Of a DNA stretch of 64,000 nt, positions 57,351 to 64,000 are shown piece after piece. Source of the stretch: Candidatus Intricatilinea gracilis. GTDB taxonomy: Bacteria; Pseudomonadota; Gammaproteobacteria; Burkholderiales; Burkholderiaceae_C. The first letter of the stretch is position 1. Each line of letters opens with the position of its first letter. The position numbers and the translations under genes are program-made. Under the pieces are notes generated by a model. It did not search any database, was not told where the DNA came from, and saw only the letters and a list, made by a program, of their open reading frames with translations. The stretch lies in NCBI GenBank assembly GCA_016702605.1, contig JADJDQ010000001.1, forward strand, positions 806,001 to 870,000, given 5' to 3'.

Positions 57351-59435
57351 TCAGAGCGGGGCGGTGGCGGGTGCGGCGTCGGCCGGGGCGGAATCGGCTG
57401 GAGCGGCAGTGTCGGCGTCGTCGATCTCGATGGCCAGTGCCAGGCCGGTGGCCGGTGTGTCTTCGTCGTCGGCGCTGTCGTCGACCAGCGCCAGGTCGTC
57501 GGTCGTCACCGGTTCGTCGACACGCGCCAGCAGGTTGGCGTAGGCGTCGAGTGTGAGCAGGTCGACACCCGTCAGGCGCAGCCGCACCAGGGCGCCACGC
57601 GGCAGCGACTCGGTGCCGCCGACACGCAGCACCAGCGGCAGCTCGGTGGCGCGCACCAGGCCGTCCTTCATGACGTGGGCCTCGAATTCGGTGACCTCGT
57701 GCTGCTGCAACCAGCGCAGCGTCCAGTAGCGCTCGATGGCGTTCTGGAAGCCGTTGTAGGCGCTGTAGGCGGCTTCGAAACCCGAGATCACGGCAAAGAG
57801 TTGTGCATCCCTGGGCTTGAACGGCGCCACCAGCGCGGCGGTGCGGCCGTGGCGGGCGCAGGCAATGATCTGCCACTGGTTGACCAGGTCGACGTAGCGA
57901 CGCAGCGGCGACGTGGCCCAGGTGTAGTGCGCCACACCCATGCCGGCGTGCGGCGCGGGTTTCACGCCCATGCGCACCTTGACACCCGGCGCCATGCTGG
58001 CCTGACTGCGGTAGATGCCGGGCACACCCAGCTCGGCCAGCCAGCCGCCCCAGCTGTCGTTGGCCAGGATCATGGCCTCGGCCACGATCAGGTCGAGCGG
58101 CGAGCCGCGGCGGCGTTCGCCGATGAGCACCGTCTCGCTGCCGTCAGGCTCGCCGGTACTGGCGTAATGGCCCGAGCCACCTTCGAGCTTGAAGCTGTAG
58201 TCGGGCCGGTTGAAGTTCTCGGGTTTGCCACGCACCAACTCGCGGGCCGCCTTGAGGTGGCGTGCCAGGCGAAAGGCAAAGGTCAGCTCGACGGCATGGG
58301 CATAGTCGCCCGGCACCTCGCCGGTCAGACTGGCTTCGGTCACCACGGCGTCGAGTTTGTCGTGGCGCAGGTTGCTGGCAATGGCGACGCGTTCGAGCCT
58401 GGTCTCGCGGCTGCGCACTTCGAGCGTGGCTTCGTCGAACGTCACGTACAGCGACACGGCCGGGCAGTCGCGCCCTTCGAGCAGCGTGTATTGCGCCACC
58501 ACGTCGTCGGGCAACATGGTGATCTTGCCGCCGGGCATGTAGACGGTGGAAAAACGCTCGCGCGCCACGTTGTCGACCGGCGAGCCGGGCAACACCGCCA
58601 GGCCAGGCGCGGCGATGTGCACGCCGAAGATGACCGTGCCGCTGCCCAGGCCCTGCACCGACAAGGCATCGTCGATCTCGGTCGTCGCGCTGTCGTCGAT
58701 CGAGAAGGCAGCCACCGGCGCGAGCGGCAACTCGTCCTTGACCTGCGGCGCAGCCAGCGCCGGAAAAGCCGTGCCCTTGGGGAACTCGTCATACAGAAAG
58801 CGGCGCCAGTGGAACTGGTAGGGGCTTTCGATCGCGCCAGCCGCACTCAGCAGGTCGAGCGGTGCCCGGTGGCTGCGCCGCGAGGCTTCGACCACGGCCT
58901 TGTATTCAGGCGCGTTCTTGTCGGGCTTGAACAGGATCTTGTAGAGCTGATCACGCACCGGCACCGGGCAGGCGCCTGCCGCCAGTTCGCCGGCCCAGGT
59001 CTCGATCTGCGCGGCCTGCTGCTTCTTGCGCTCGATGCCCAGCAAGGCGGCCTTGACGATGTCCTCGGGCGCCTTGCGGAACTGGCCACGCCCGAGGCGG
59101 CGAAAGTAGTGCGGCGCCTCGAACAGCTTGAACAAGGCGGCGGCCTGCTGCGCCACACCCGCCTTGGCGTCGAAGTAGTCGCGCGCCAGGTCGGCGAAGC
59201 CGAACTCGTCCTCGGGCGCGAACTCCCAGGCCAGATCGAGGTCGATGTCGCCGGCCAGCAGCTGGGCGCTGGCAAACAACTCGGCCGGAGCGGGCTTGGC
59301 AAACCGCAACATCACGGCGGCGGATTTGACCTTGACGCGTTTGCCCGAGTCGAGCTCGACCTGCATCGAGGTCTCGGCTTCGGACAACACACGCCCGGCG
59401 TGGAACTTGCCGGCATCTTCGAACAGGGCATACAT
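57351..59435 (-). CDS. RNase II-family 3'-5' exoribonuclease (RNB domain)
   Basis: 694 residues. The RNB core carries AAFSIDDSATTEIDDALS (catalytic Asp cluster, near residue 245), GVHIAAPGLAVLPGSPVDNV, STVYMPGGKITMLPDDVV and WATSPLRRYVDLVNQWQI, so degradation of single-stranded RNA is expected. The N-terminus YALFEDAGKFHAGRVLSEAE is the form found in betaproteobacterial relatives, shorter than RNase R. ATG 59435 is preferred because GGGAGAA lies nine bases upstream; the ATG at 59453 is inside that region. An acidic Ala-rich tail ends the protein. Confidence 0.92.
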   Translation of the reverse strand: MYALFEDAGKFHAGRVLSEAETSMQVELDSGKRVKVKSAAVMLRFAKPAPAELFASAQLLAGDIDLDLAWEFAPEDEFGFADLARDYFDAKAGVAQQAAALFKLFEAPHYFRRLGRGQFRKAPEDIVKAALLGIERKKQQAAQIETWAGELAAGACPVPVRDQLYKILFKPDKNAPEYKAVVEASRRSHRAPLDLLSAAGAIESPYQFHWRRFLYDEFPKGTAFPALAAPQVKDELPLAPVAAFSIDDSATTEIDDALSVQGLGSGTVIFGVHIAAPGLAVLPGSPVDNVARERFSTVYMPGGKITMLPDDVVAQYTLLEGRDCPAVSLYVTFDEATLEVRSRETRLERVAIASNLRHDKLDAVVTEASLTGEVPGDYAHAVELTFAFRLARHLKAARELVRGKPENFNRPDYSFKLEGGSGHYASTGEPDGSETVLIGERRRGSPLDLIVAEAMILANDSWGGWLAELGVPGIYRSQASMAPGVKVRMGVKPAPHAGMGVAHYTWATSPLRRYVDLVNQWQIIACARHGRTAALVAPFKPRDAQLFAVISGFEAAYSAYNGFQNAIERYWTLRWLQQHEVTEFEAHVMKDGLVRATELPLVLRVGGTESLPRGALVRLRLTGVDLLTLDAYANLLARVDEPVTTDDLALVDDSADDEDTPATGLALAIEIDDADTAAPADSAPADAAPATAPL

Positions 59436-59607
59436 GGCGCCGGATTCTCCCATCAGCGCGTCGCCCGCCCGGCGCGCCACGCTGCAAAGACCCGCGACGG
59501 CGCCATCGGCCCGTGTGATCTGTGGCACCAGTGCGGTGGGGTTTCCGAATCCGGCATGATCGCGGCCACCTGAACCCCTTGCCACGACACCACAAGGTGC
59601 ATCCAAC

Positions 59608-60588
59608 ATGAAACGACTCTTGATCCTGCTCGCGCTGCTGCTGTCGGCCACCCTGGCCACGGCCCTGCCGACCCAGCAGGAAGTGGAGGCGGCCATCCGC
59701 GCCAGCCGCTACAGCGAGGCCGAAGCCATGATGCGCGAGGTCGTGGCCGCCAAGCCCGAGAGCGCCAAGGCGCGTTACGTGCTGGCCGAGATCCTGGCTC
59801 ACAACCGTCAGTTCGACGCCGCGGCGGTGCAGCTGGGCGAGGCACGCCGCATCGACCCGAGCACCAGATACGCCGAAGCGACCCGTGTCGACGCCTTCGA
59901 AAAACAACTCGCGCTGGTGCGCGGCAAATCGGCCGGCTCGCTGCTCGACAAGGGCGCCGTCATCGGTGCTGCACCCGCAGTCACCACCTCGACCGGCACC
60001 GCGGCCAATGGCAACACCAGCACCACGAACCCTGCGCCCCTGTCGTCACGCGCAGCGCCGGACCGTGCCCAGGCAACCCCGCGTGAGGCGCCCGGCGATG
60101 ACAGTGGTGTGCCGAGCTGGTTGATCATCGGAGGCATCGTCGTGGCCGGTGTGTTGATCATGCGTGCGATCAAACGCCGGCGTCAGGCCCGGCAGGTCCA
60201 GCCCTTCGCGCCCGGCCAGCAGGCGGGCTGGAGTGGCGCCAATCCGCAGGGCTACAGCCCGGCCGGCGGCGCACCCTACGGCGGCGGCAGTTTTCCGGCG
60301 CAAGGTGGTGGCGGCGCCTTGCGCACCGGCATGGCCGTGGCAGGTGGTCTGGCGGCCGGTGTGTTGCTCGACCGCATGCTCACCGGCAACCAGGCGCAAG
60401 CAGCCGAACCATCAACCGGCCAGGCCCTGGGCGACAACAGCGGTGATGCCGGCCAGATGCTGGACGACACCGGTTTCGAGCGCCGCCCGATCGACTTCGG
60501 TGACGGCGCAGGCTGGGGCGGTGGCGCTGATGCACCGTCCGACGGCGGTGGGGATGCGGGCGGTGAGGGGGGCGGCGACGGCTGGTAA
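59608..60588 (+). CDS. Secreted TPR-like membrane protein of unknown function
   Basis: 326 residues. A signal peptide (MKRLLILLALLLSATLATA) leads to a short TPR-like part (RYSEAEAMMREVVAAKPESA, AKARYVLAEILAHNRQFDAA). A Thr/Ala-rich stretch, one membrane segment (SWLIIGGIVVAGVLIMRAI), a basic patch, and a very Gly-rich C-terminus (GGDAGGEGGGDGW) follow; a second hydrophobic stretch (MAVAGGLAAGVLLDRML) looks like a TPM/YgcG-neighbour type anchor. Tail composition resembles proteins such as YgcG but no enzyme motif is visible. It stands alone between divergent and co-directional genes. Confidence 0.75.
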   Translation: MKRLLILLALLLSATLATALPTQQEVEAAIRASRYSEAEAMMREVVAAKPESAKARYVLAEILAHNRQFDAAAVQLGEARRIDPSTRYAEATRVDAFEKQLALVRGKSAGSLLDKGAVIGAAPAVTTSTGTAANGNTSTTNPAPLSSRAAPDRAQATPREAPGDDSGVPSWLIIGGIVVAGVLIMRAIKRRRQARQVQPFAPGQQAGWSGANPQGYSPAGGAPYGGGSFPAQGGGGALRTGMAVAGGLAAGVLLDRMLTGNQAQAAEPSTGQALGDNSGDAGQMLDDTGFERRPIDFGDGAGWGGGADAPSDGGGDAGGEGGGDGW

Positions 60589-60643
60589 CTTCAGCGCAAC
60601 GCGTCACGCCTGAAACGGCCGGGCTTTGCGTCACACTGGCGTC

Positions 60644-61399
60644 ATGTGCCAGTTGCTCGGACTCAACGCCAACACCCCCACCGACCTGATGTTCAGCTTC
60701 AGCGGCTTCTCGCGCCGCGCCGAGGAGCACAAGGACGGCTTCGGCATCGCCTTCTTCGAAGGCCGCGGGCTGCGCCACTTCGTCGACCACCAGAGCGCCA
60801 CCCAGTCGCCCATCGCCGATCTGGTGCGGCGTTACCCGATCCGCAGCGAACACATCATTGCGCACATCCGCAAGGCCACGCAGGGCCAGGTGGCGCTGCA
60901 CAACACCCACCCCTTCGTGCGCGAGTTGTGGGGGCGCTACTGGGCCTTCGCACACAACGGCAACCTGGTCGACTACGCGCCCAAGCTGCACGCCAGCTTC
61001 CGCCCGGTGGGTGACACCGACAGTGAACGCGCCTTTTGCTGGTTGATGCAGGAGCTGGCCAAGAACCACGCGCGCCTGCCGGACGCAGCCGAGTTGCGCC
61101 AGACCCTGGCCGAGCTGGTGCCGCAGATCGCCCGCCACGGCACCTTCAACTTCTTGCTCAGCAATGGCGACGCCTTGTGGGCACATTGCTCGACCAAGCT
61201 GCACTACGTGTTGCGGCAGCACCCGTTTGCCGCGGCCACGCTGCAGGATGACGACCTCACCGTCAACTTTGCCGACCACACCACCCCCACCGACCGGGTC
61301 GCCGTCGTAGTGACCGAACCACTCACCCACGACGAGGCCTGGGTCGCCATGACGACCGGCGAGATCAAGGCCTTCCGACTGGGCTTGCCATTGGCCTGA
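60644..61399 (+). CDS. Class II glutamine amidotransferase (YafJ-like)
   Basis: 251 residues. After Met removal the N-terminal Cys (MCQLLGLNANTPTDLMFSFS) is the Ntn nucleophile. HKDGFGIAFFEGRG, HIRKATQGQVALHNTHPFVR and WGRYWAFAHNGNL are conserved substrate/oxyanion motifs. There is no synthetase domain, so the ammonia acceptor is unknown. ATG 60644 is used because the Cys must be residue 2; a longer frame from 60626 would hide it. The transporter genes follow six bases after the stop, so co-transcription is possible. Confidence 0.88.
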   Translation: MCQLLGLNANTPTDLMFSFSGFSRRAEEHKDGFGIAFFEGRGLRHFVDHQSATQSPIADLVRRYPIRSEHIIAHIRKATQGQVALHNTHPFVRELWGRYWAFAHNGNLVDYAPKLHASFRPVGDTDSERAFCWLMQELAKNHARLPDAAELRQTLAELVPQIARHGTFNFLLSNGDALWAHCSTKLHYVLRQHPFAAATLQDDDLTVNFADHTTPTDRVAVVVTEPLTHDEAWVAMTTGEIKAFRLGLPLA

Positions 61400-61404
61400 C
61401 GCTC

Positions 61405-62343
61405 ATGACAGCCTACATCCTGCGCCGCCTGTGGCAGATGGTGCCGACGCTGGCGGGGGTGATCCTGCTGGTGTTCTTCCTGTTCAAGGCTTTTGGGGGC
61501 GACCCGGCCGAGATCCTGGCCGGCCTGGGCGCCACGACGCAGCAGGTCGAGCAGATCCGCGACCAGCTGGGCCTGAACAAGTCGGTGGGTGAACAGTTGT
61601 GGTTGTTCGTGCGTCAGATCGTCACCTTCGACTGGGGCCGCAGCTGGGCCACCAAGGAATCGATCGCCCACCTGTTCGCTACCCGGCTGCCGGCCACGCT
61701 GACGGTGATGTTGCCCATCCTGGTGCTCGACGCCGTGCTGGCCGTGCCGCTGGCGCTGGCGGTGGCGGCGGTGCGCGGCTCACTCACCGACCGGATGATC
61801 ATGATCGCCACGACGGTGGCGTTGTCGATCAGCCTGCTGGTCTACGTGATCGTCGGGCAGTGGTTGTTTGCCTTTCAGCTTGGCTGGTTTCCGGTGCAGG
61901 GCTGGAGCGCCAGCACGACCGAGAACCTGCTGCGTTACGCCCCCCTGCCGGTGCTGCTGGCCGTGATGGTGGGGGTGGCGCCGCAGACGCGCCTGTACCG
62001 CAGCTTCTTTCTGGACGAGATCGGCCACGACTACGTGCGCACCGCTCGTGCCAAGGGCCTGAGTGAACCGGCCGTGTTGCTGCGCCATGTGCTGCGCAAT
62101 GCACTCATCCCCATCCTCACCAATGTGAGTGTGCAGTTGCCGGGCATCTTTGTCGGCTCGTTCCTGATCGAGGTGTTCTTCTCCATCCCCGGCCTGGGCC
62201 GCGAGGTGCTGCTGGCGGTGAACCGCAGCGACTACCCGGTGATCCAGGCGGTGACGGTCTATCTGGCCGCGCTGACGATGGTGATCAACCTCGTCACCGA
62301 CCTGCTCTACACGCGGCTCGACCCGCGCGTGGTGCTGCAATGA
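61405..62343 (+). CDS. Peptide/oligopeptide-type ABC permease, DppB/OppB family
   Basis: 312 residues with about six membrane segments. MTAYILRRLWQMVPTLAGVI is the family start, then FDWGRSWATKESIAHLFATR, the EAA-loop TARAKGLSEPAVLLRHVLRN and the end LYTRLDPRVVLQ. It imports peptides or related solutes together with the OppC/OppD-like genes that follow. No substrate-binding protein is visible in the window. The stop overlaps the next start. Confidence 0.92.
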   Translation: MTAYILRRLWQMVPTLAGVILLVFFLFKAFGGDPAEILAGLGATTQQVEQIRDQLGLNKSVGEQLWLFVRQIVTFDWGRSWATKESIAHLFATRLPATLTVMLPILVLDAVLAVPLALAVAAVRGSLTDRMIMIATTVALSISLLVYVIVGQWLFAFQLGWFPVQGWSASTTENLLRYAPLPVLLAVMVGVAPQTRLYRSFFLDEIGHDYVRTARAKGLSEPAVLLRHVLRNALIPILTNVSVQLPGIFVGSFLIEVFFSIPGLGREVLLAVNRSDYPVIQAVTVYLAALTMVINLVTDLLYTRLDPRVVLQ

Positions 62344-63506
62344 CAGGGCAGACCCGCATCGATGCCGACGCCGCGGCCCTGGCACCGGCCGCAGCAACCA
62401 CATCCACCCAGAACCGGGCCGAGGCCGAGGTGATGGCCGACGAGGCACGCTCAACTCCGACAGTCAGTCCGCCGAGCCTGCAAACGCCTGAGGCCGCACC
62501 CCGTTCGGTCAGCTTCGGCGCCATGGCCTGGCGGCGCTACCGGGCCGACCGGGTCGGCATGGCGGCGCTGGTCGTCGTGCTGGGTTTCGTATTGCTGATC
62601 GCTGCTGCGGCCAGCGGCCTGGTGGCGGGCGACTGGCAGCGCGAACTGGCGTTGTCCTACGCGCCGCCGGGCTTTGTGGGTCCGGCAGCAGCGGTGCAAC
62701 AAGCCGACGCCGTCAAGACCGGTGAGTTGACCGACCTGAGTGACGTCGACCCCTTGGCGCCGCGTTACGCTGAATGGGCGGAACGCGCCGCCAAGCTGCA
62801 GCAGGCCGAGCCACCACGCGCCAGCACCTTGCCCTGGGGAGCCGATCGGCTCGGGCGCGATGTGTGGGCCAAGGCGGTGCAGGGCAGCAAGATCTCGATT
62901 CTGGTGGGAGTGCTGGCCGCGCTGGTGGCCACGGCCATCGGCACGGTGCTTGGTGCGCTGGCCGGCTTCCTGGGCGGCAAGGTGGGCGATGCACTCGAGT
63001 GGCTCTACAACGTCTTCACCTCGATCCCGAGCATCCTGCTGATCTTTGCCTTTGCGGCGGTGAGCGGGCGGGGTGTGGCCAGTGTGGTGCTGATCCTGGG
63101 CCTGACCGGCTGGCCGGGCATCTACCGGCTGGTGCGCGCCGAGTTCATGAAACACGCGCGGCGCGACTATGTGCGCGCTGCCGAGGCGCTGGGCGCAAGC
63201 AGCTCGGCGCGTATGTTCAGGCACATCCTGCCCAACGTCAGCCATGTGGTGCTGGTGCAACTGTCGATCCACGTGGTGGGCTTCATCAAGTCGGAGGTGA
63301 TCCTGTCGTACCTGGGCCTGGGCGTGAGCCTGGACCAGGTGAGCTGGGGCACCATGCTGGCCGAAGCGCAAAGTGAACTCATCCTGGGCTACTGGTGGCA
63401 GCTCGCGGCAGCCACGTTGCTGATGGCCAGTTTCGTCACCGCCTTCTCGTTGATGACCGACGCCCTGCGTGACGCCCTCGACCCCAAGCTGCGGGGGCTC
63501 GAATGA
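62340..63506 (+). CDS. Peptide/oligopeptide-type ABC permease, DppC/OppC family
   Basis: 388 residues. Long N-terminal Ala-rich addition, then AMAWRRYRADRVGMAALVVV and further membrane segments, TLPWGADRLGRDVWAKAVQG, the EAA-loop YVRAAEALGASSSARMFRHI, and the end DALRDALDPKLRGL. ATG 62340 overlaps the stop of the previous permease. Family length is near 300, so about 70 residues of the N-terminus are extra. Confidence 0.92.
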   Translation: MTGQTRIDADAAALAPAAATTSTQNRAEAEVMADEARSTPTVSPPSLQTPEAAPRSVSFGAMAWRRYRADRVGMAALVVVLGFVLLIAAAASGLVAGDWQRELALSYAPPGFVGPAAAVQQADAVKTGELTDLSDVDPLAPRYAEWAERAAKLQQAEPPRASTLPWGADRLGRDVWAKAVQGSKISILVGVLAALVATAIGTVLGALAGFLGGKVGDALEWLYNVFTSIPSILLIFAFAAVSGRGVASVVLILGLTGWPGIYRLVRAEFMKHARRDYVRAAEALGASSSARMFRHILPNVSHVVLVQLSIHVVGFIKSEVILSYLGLGVSLDQVSWGTMLAEAQSELILGYWWQLAAATLLMASFVTAFSLMTDALRDALDPKLRGLE

Positions 63507-63612
63507 ACGGCCGTGGCCTGTGCATGAACGGCGGCGGCAGTTCGGCCAGGACACGCTCGACCGGGTGGTCGGCCAGGTGGTCAACCCGTTTGCAGGCAAG
63601 GTGGCCCGCACG

Positions 63613-64000
63613 ATGACCGCACTGCTCCACATCGATCAGCTGCGCGTGGCATTTCGCGTCGGCAAAGGCCTGGGCCCTAGCGCTGGCCAGATGCAGCGTG
63701 TGCAGGCGGTGGGTGGGCGCGACGCCGCTGACGACCGTGGCGTGAGCCTGAGCATCGAGACCAACAACACGCTGGCGCTGGTGGGTGAATCGGGCTCGGG
63801 CAAAAGTGTCACGGCCATGGCCATCGTGCGCCTGTTGCCCGACAACGCCGAGGTGAGCGGCGCCATCCACTTCCAGGGTGAGGACCTGCTGCAGGCCGGC
63901 ACGCGGCGGCTGCAGGCACTGCGCGGTCGCGAGATCGCCTGCATCTTCCAGGACCCGATGGGTTCACTCAACCCGGTGATCACGGTGGGCCGGCAGGTGG
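63613..64000 (+). CDS. Peptide ABC transporter ATPase, DppD/OppD family (cut by window end)
   Basis: First 129 residues only. LLHIDQLRVAFR opens the ATP-binding domain; Walker A is VGESGSGKSVTAMAIVRLLP; the Q-loop is IFQDPMGSLNPVITVGRQ. An insert (GKGLGPSAGQMQRVQAVGGR) follows the first strand. The same frame is open back to a GTG at 63520 but family pattern favours ATG 63613. A 37-codon mini-frame (63503-63616) links the upstream stop to this start by overlaps at both ends. Confidence 0.88.
   Translation, partial: MTALLHIDQLRVAFRVGKGLGPSAGQMQRVQAVGGRDAADDRGVSLSIETNNTLALVGESGSGKSVTAMAIVRLLPDNAEVSGAIHFQGEDLLQAGTRRLQALRGREIACIFQDPMGSLNPVITVGRQV

Noticed and set aside
56355..59573. 1072-codon plus-strand frame opposite the RNB and tonB-like genes
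   Set aside because: Very long, but His/Gln/Arg-rich without domains; the minus strand carries two clearly recognised families here.

Overview
The window is a stretch of GC-rich chromosome from a Gram-negative betaproteobacterium. Protein content and gene order point to Burkholderiales, most likely the Leptothrix/Sphaerotilus/Rubrivivax neighbourhood. The evidence is the glyQ-glyS-gmhB-plsC order, an accB-accC-prmA-DUF3426 block, a short S10 ribosomal operon that starts at rplC and stops at rpsQ, an S3 protein with a long Arg/Gly/Pro tail, and strong Ala-rich inflation of linkers. The assignment is inference; no 16S gene is present. Apart from a possible phage-derived lysis pair and one small cassette of unknown genes, this is core chromosome without insertion sequences, CRISPR arrays or tRNAs that I can see.

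Layout. 1-4221: the tail of an unknown gene, then a polyamine-type ABC transporter (intact binding protein, then ATPase and two permeases broken by about nine frameshifts). 4320-7861: an M15 peptidoglycan peptidase, slyX, a receiver-like protein, an overlapping gene pair that looks like phage Rz/Rz1 spanins, and a DUF429-like protein. 8275-15250 (minus): a large hybrid histidine kinase and a frameshifted AsmA/DUF748 protein. 15278-17170 (minus): metX-metW behind a SAM-II riboswitch with its own terminator. 17211-23846: mutarotase, porin, phosphofructokinase (minus), mpl, a YqiA-type esterase, a FabG-like reductase. 23953-27999: a fused 5-oxoprolinase. 28002-36258 (minus): a secreted hypothetical, a YgjP-type metallopeptidase, an acyltransferase, gmhB, glyS, glyQ (carrying a coding palindromic repeat), murU and a hemerythrin gene with an FNR-type box upstream. 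36534-39812: tkt and gap. 39886-41966 (minus): a three-gene cassette headed by a DUF2589 protein, the best candidate here for an undescribed system. 42261-48157: a fumarylacetoacetate-hydrolase-family gene, then rplC-rplD-rplW-rplB-rpsS-rplV-rpsC-rplP-rpmC-rpsQ. 48286-48795: a peroxiredoxin. 48896-59435 (minus): a long cell-envelope/fatty-acid block (RNase II-type exonuclease, tonB-like, aroE, mtgA, an unknown gene, tlpA-like, accB, accC, frameshifted prmA, DUF3426). 59608-64000: a TPR-like secreted protein, a class II glutamine amidotransferase and the start of a peptide ABC transporter cut by the window edge.

Functions that work together: the methionine pair under S-adenosylmethionine feedback; central carbon enzymes (PFK, transketolase, GAPDH); peptidoglycan building and recycling (mpl, murU, mtgA, M15 peptidase); biotin carboxylase subunits feeding fatty-acid synthesis; and ribosomal proteins. 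Reading-frame breaks occur at three separate places (the pot operon, the DUF748 gene, prmA). Except for those breaks the codons on both sides remain clean, so sequence or assembly error competes seriously with true gene decay.
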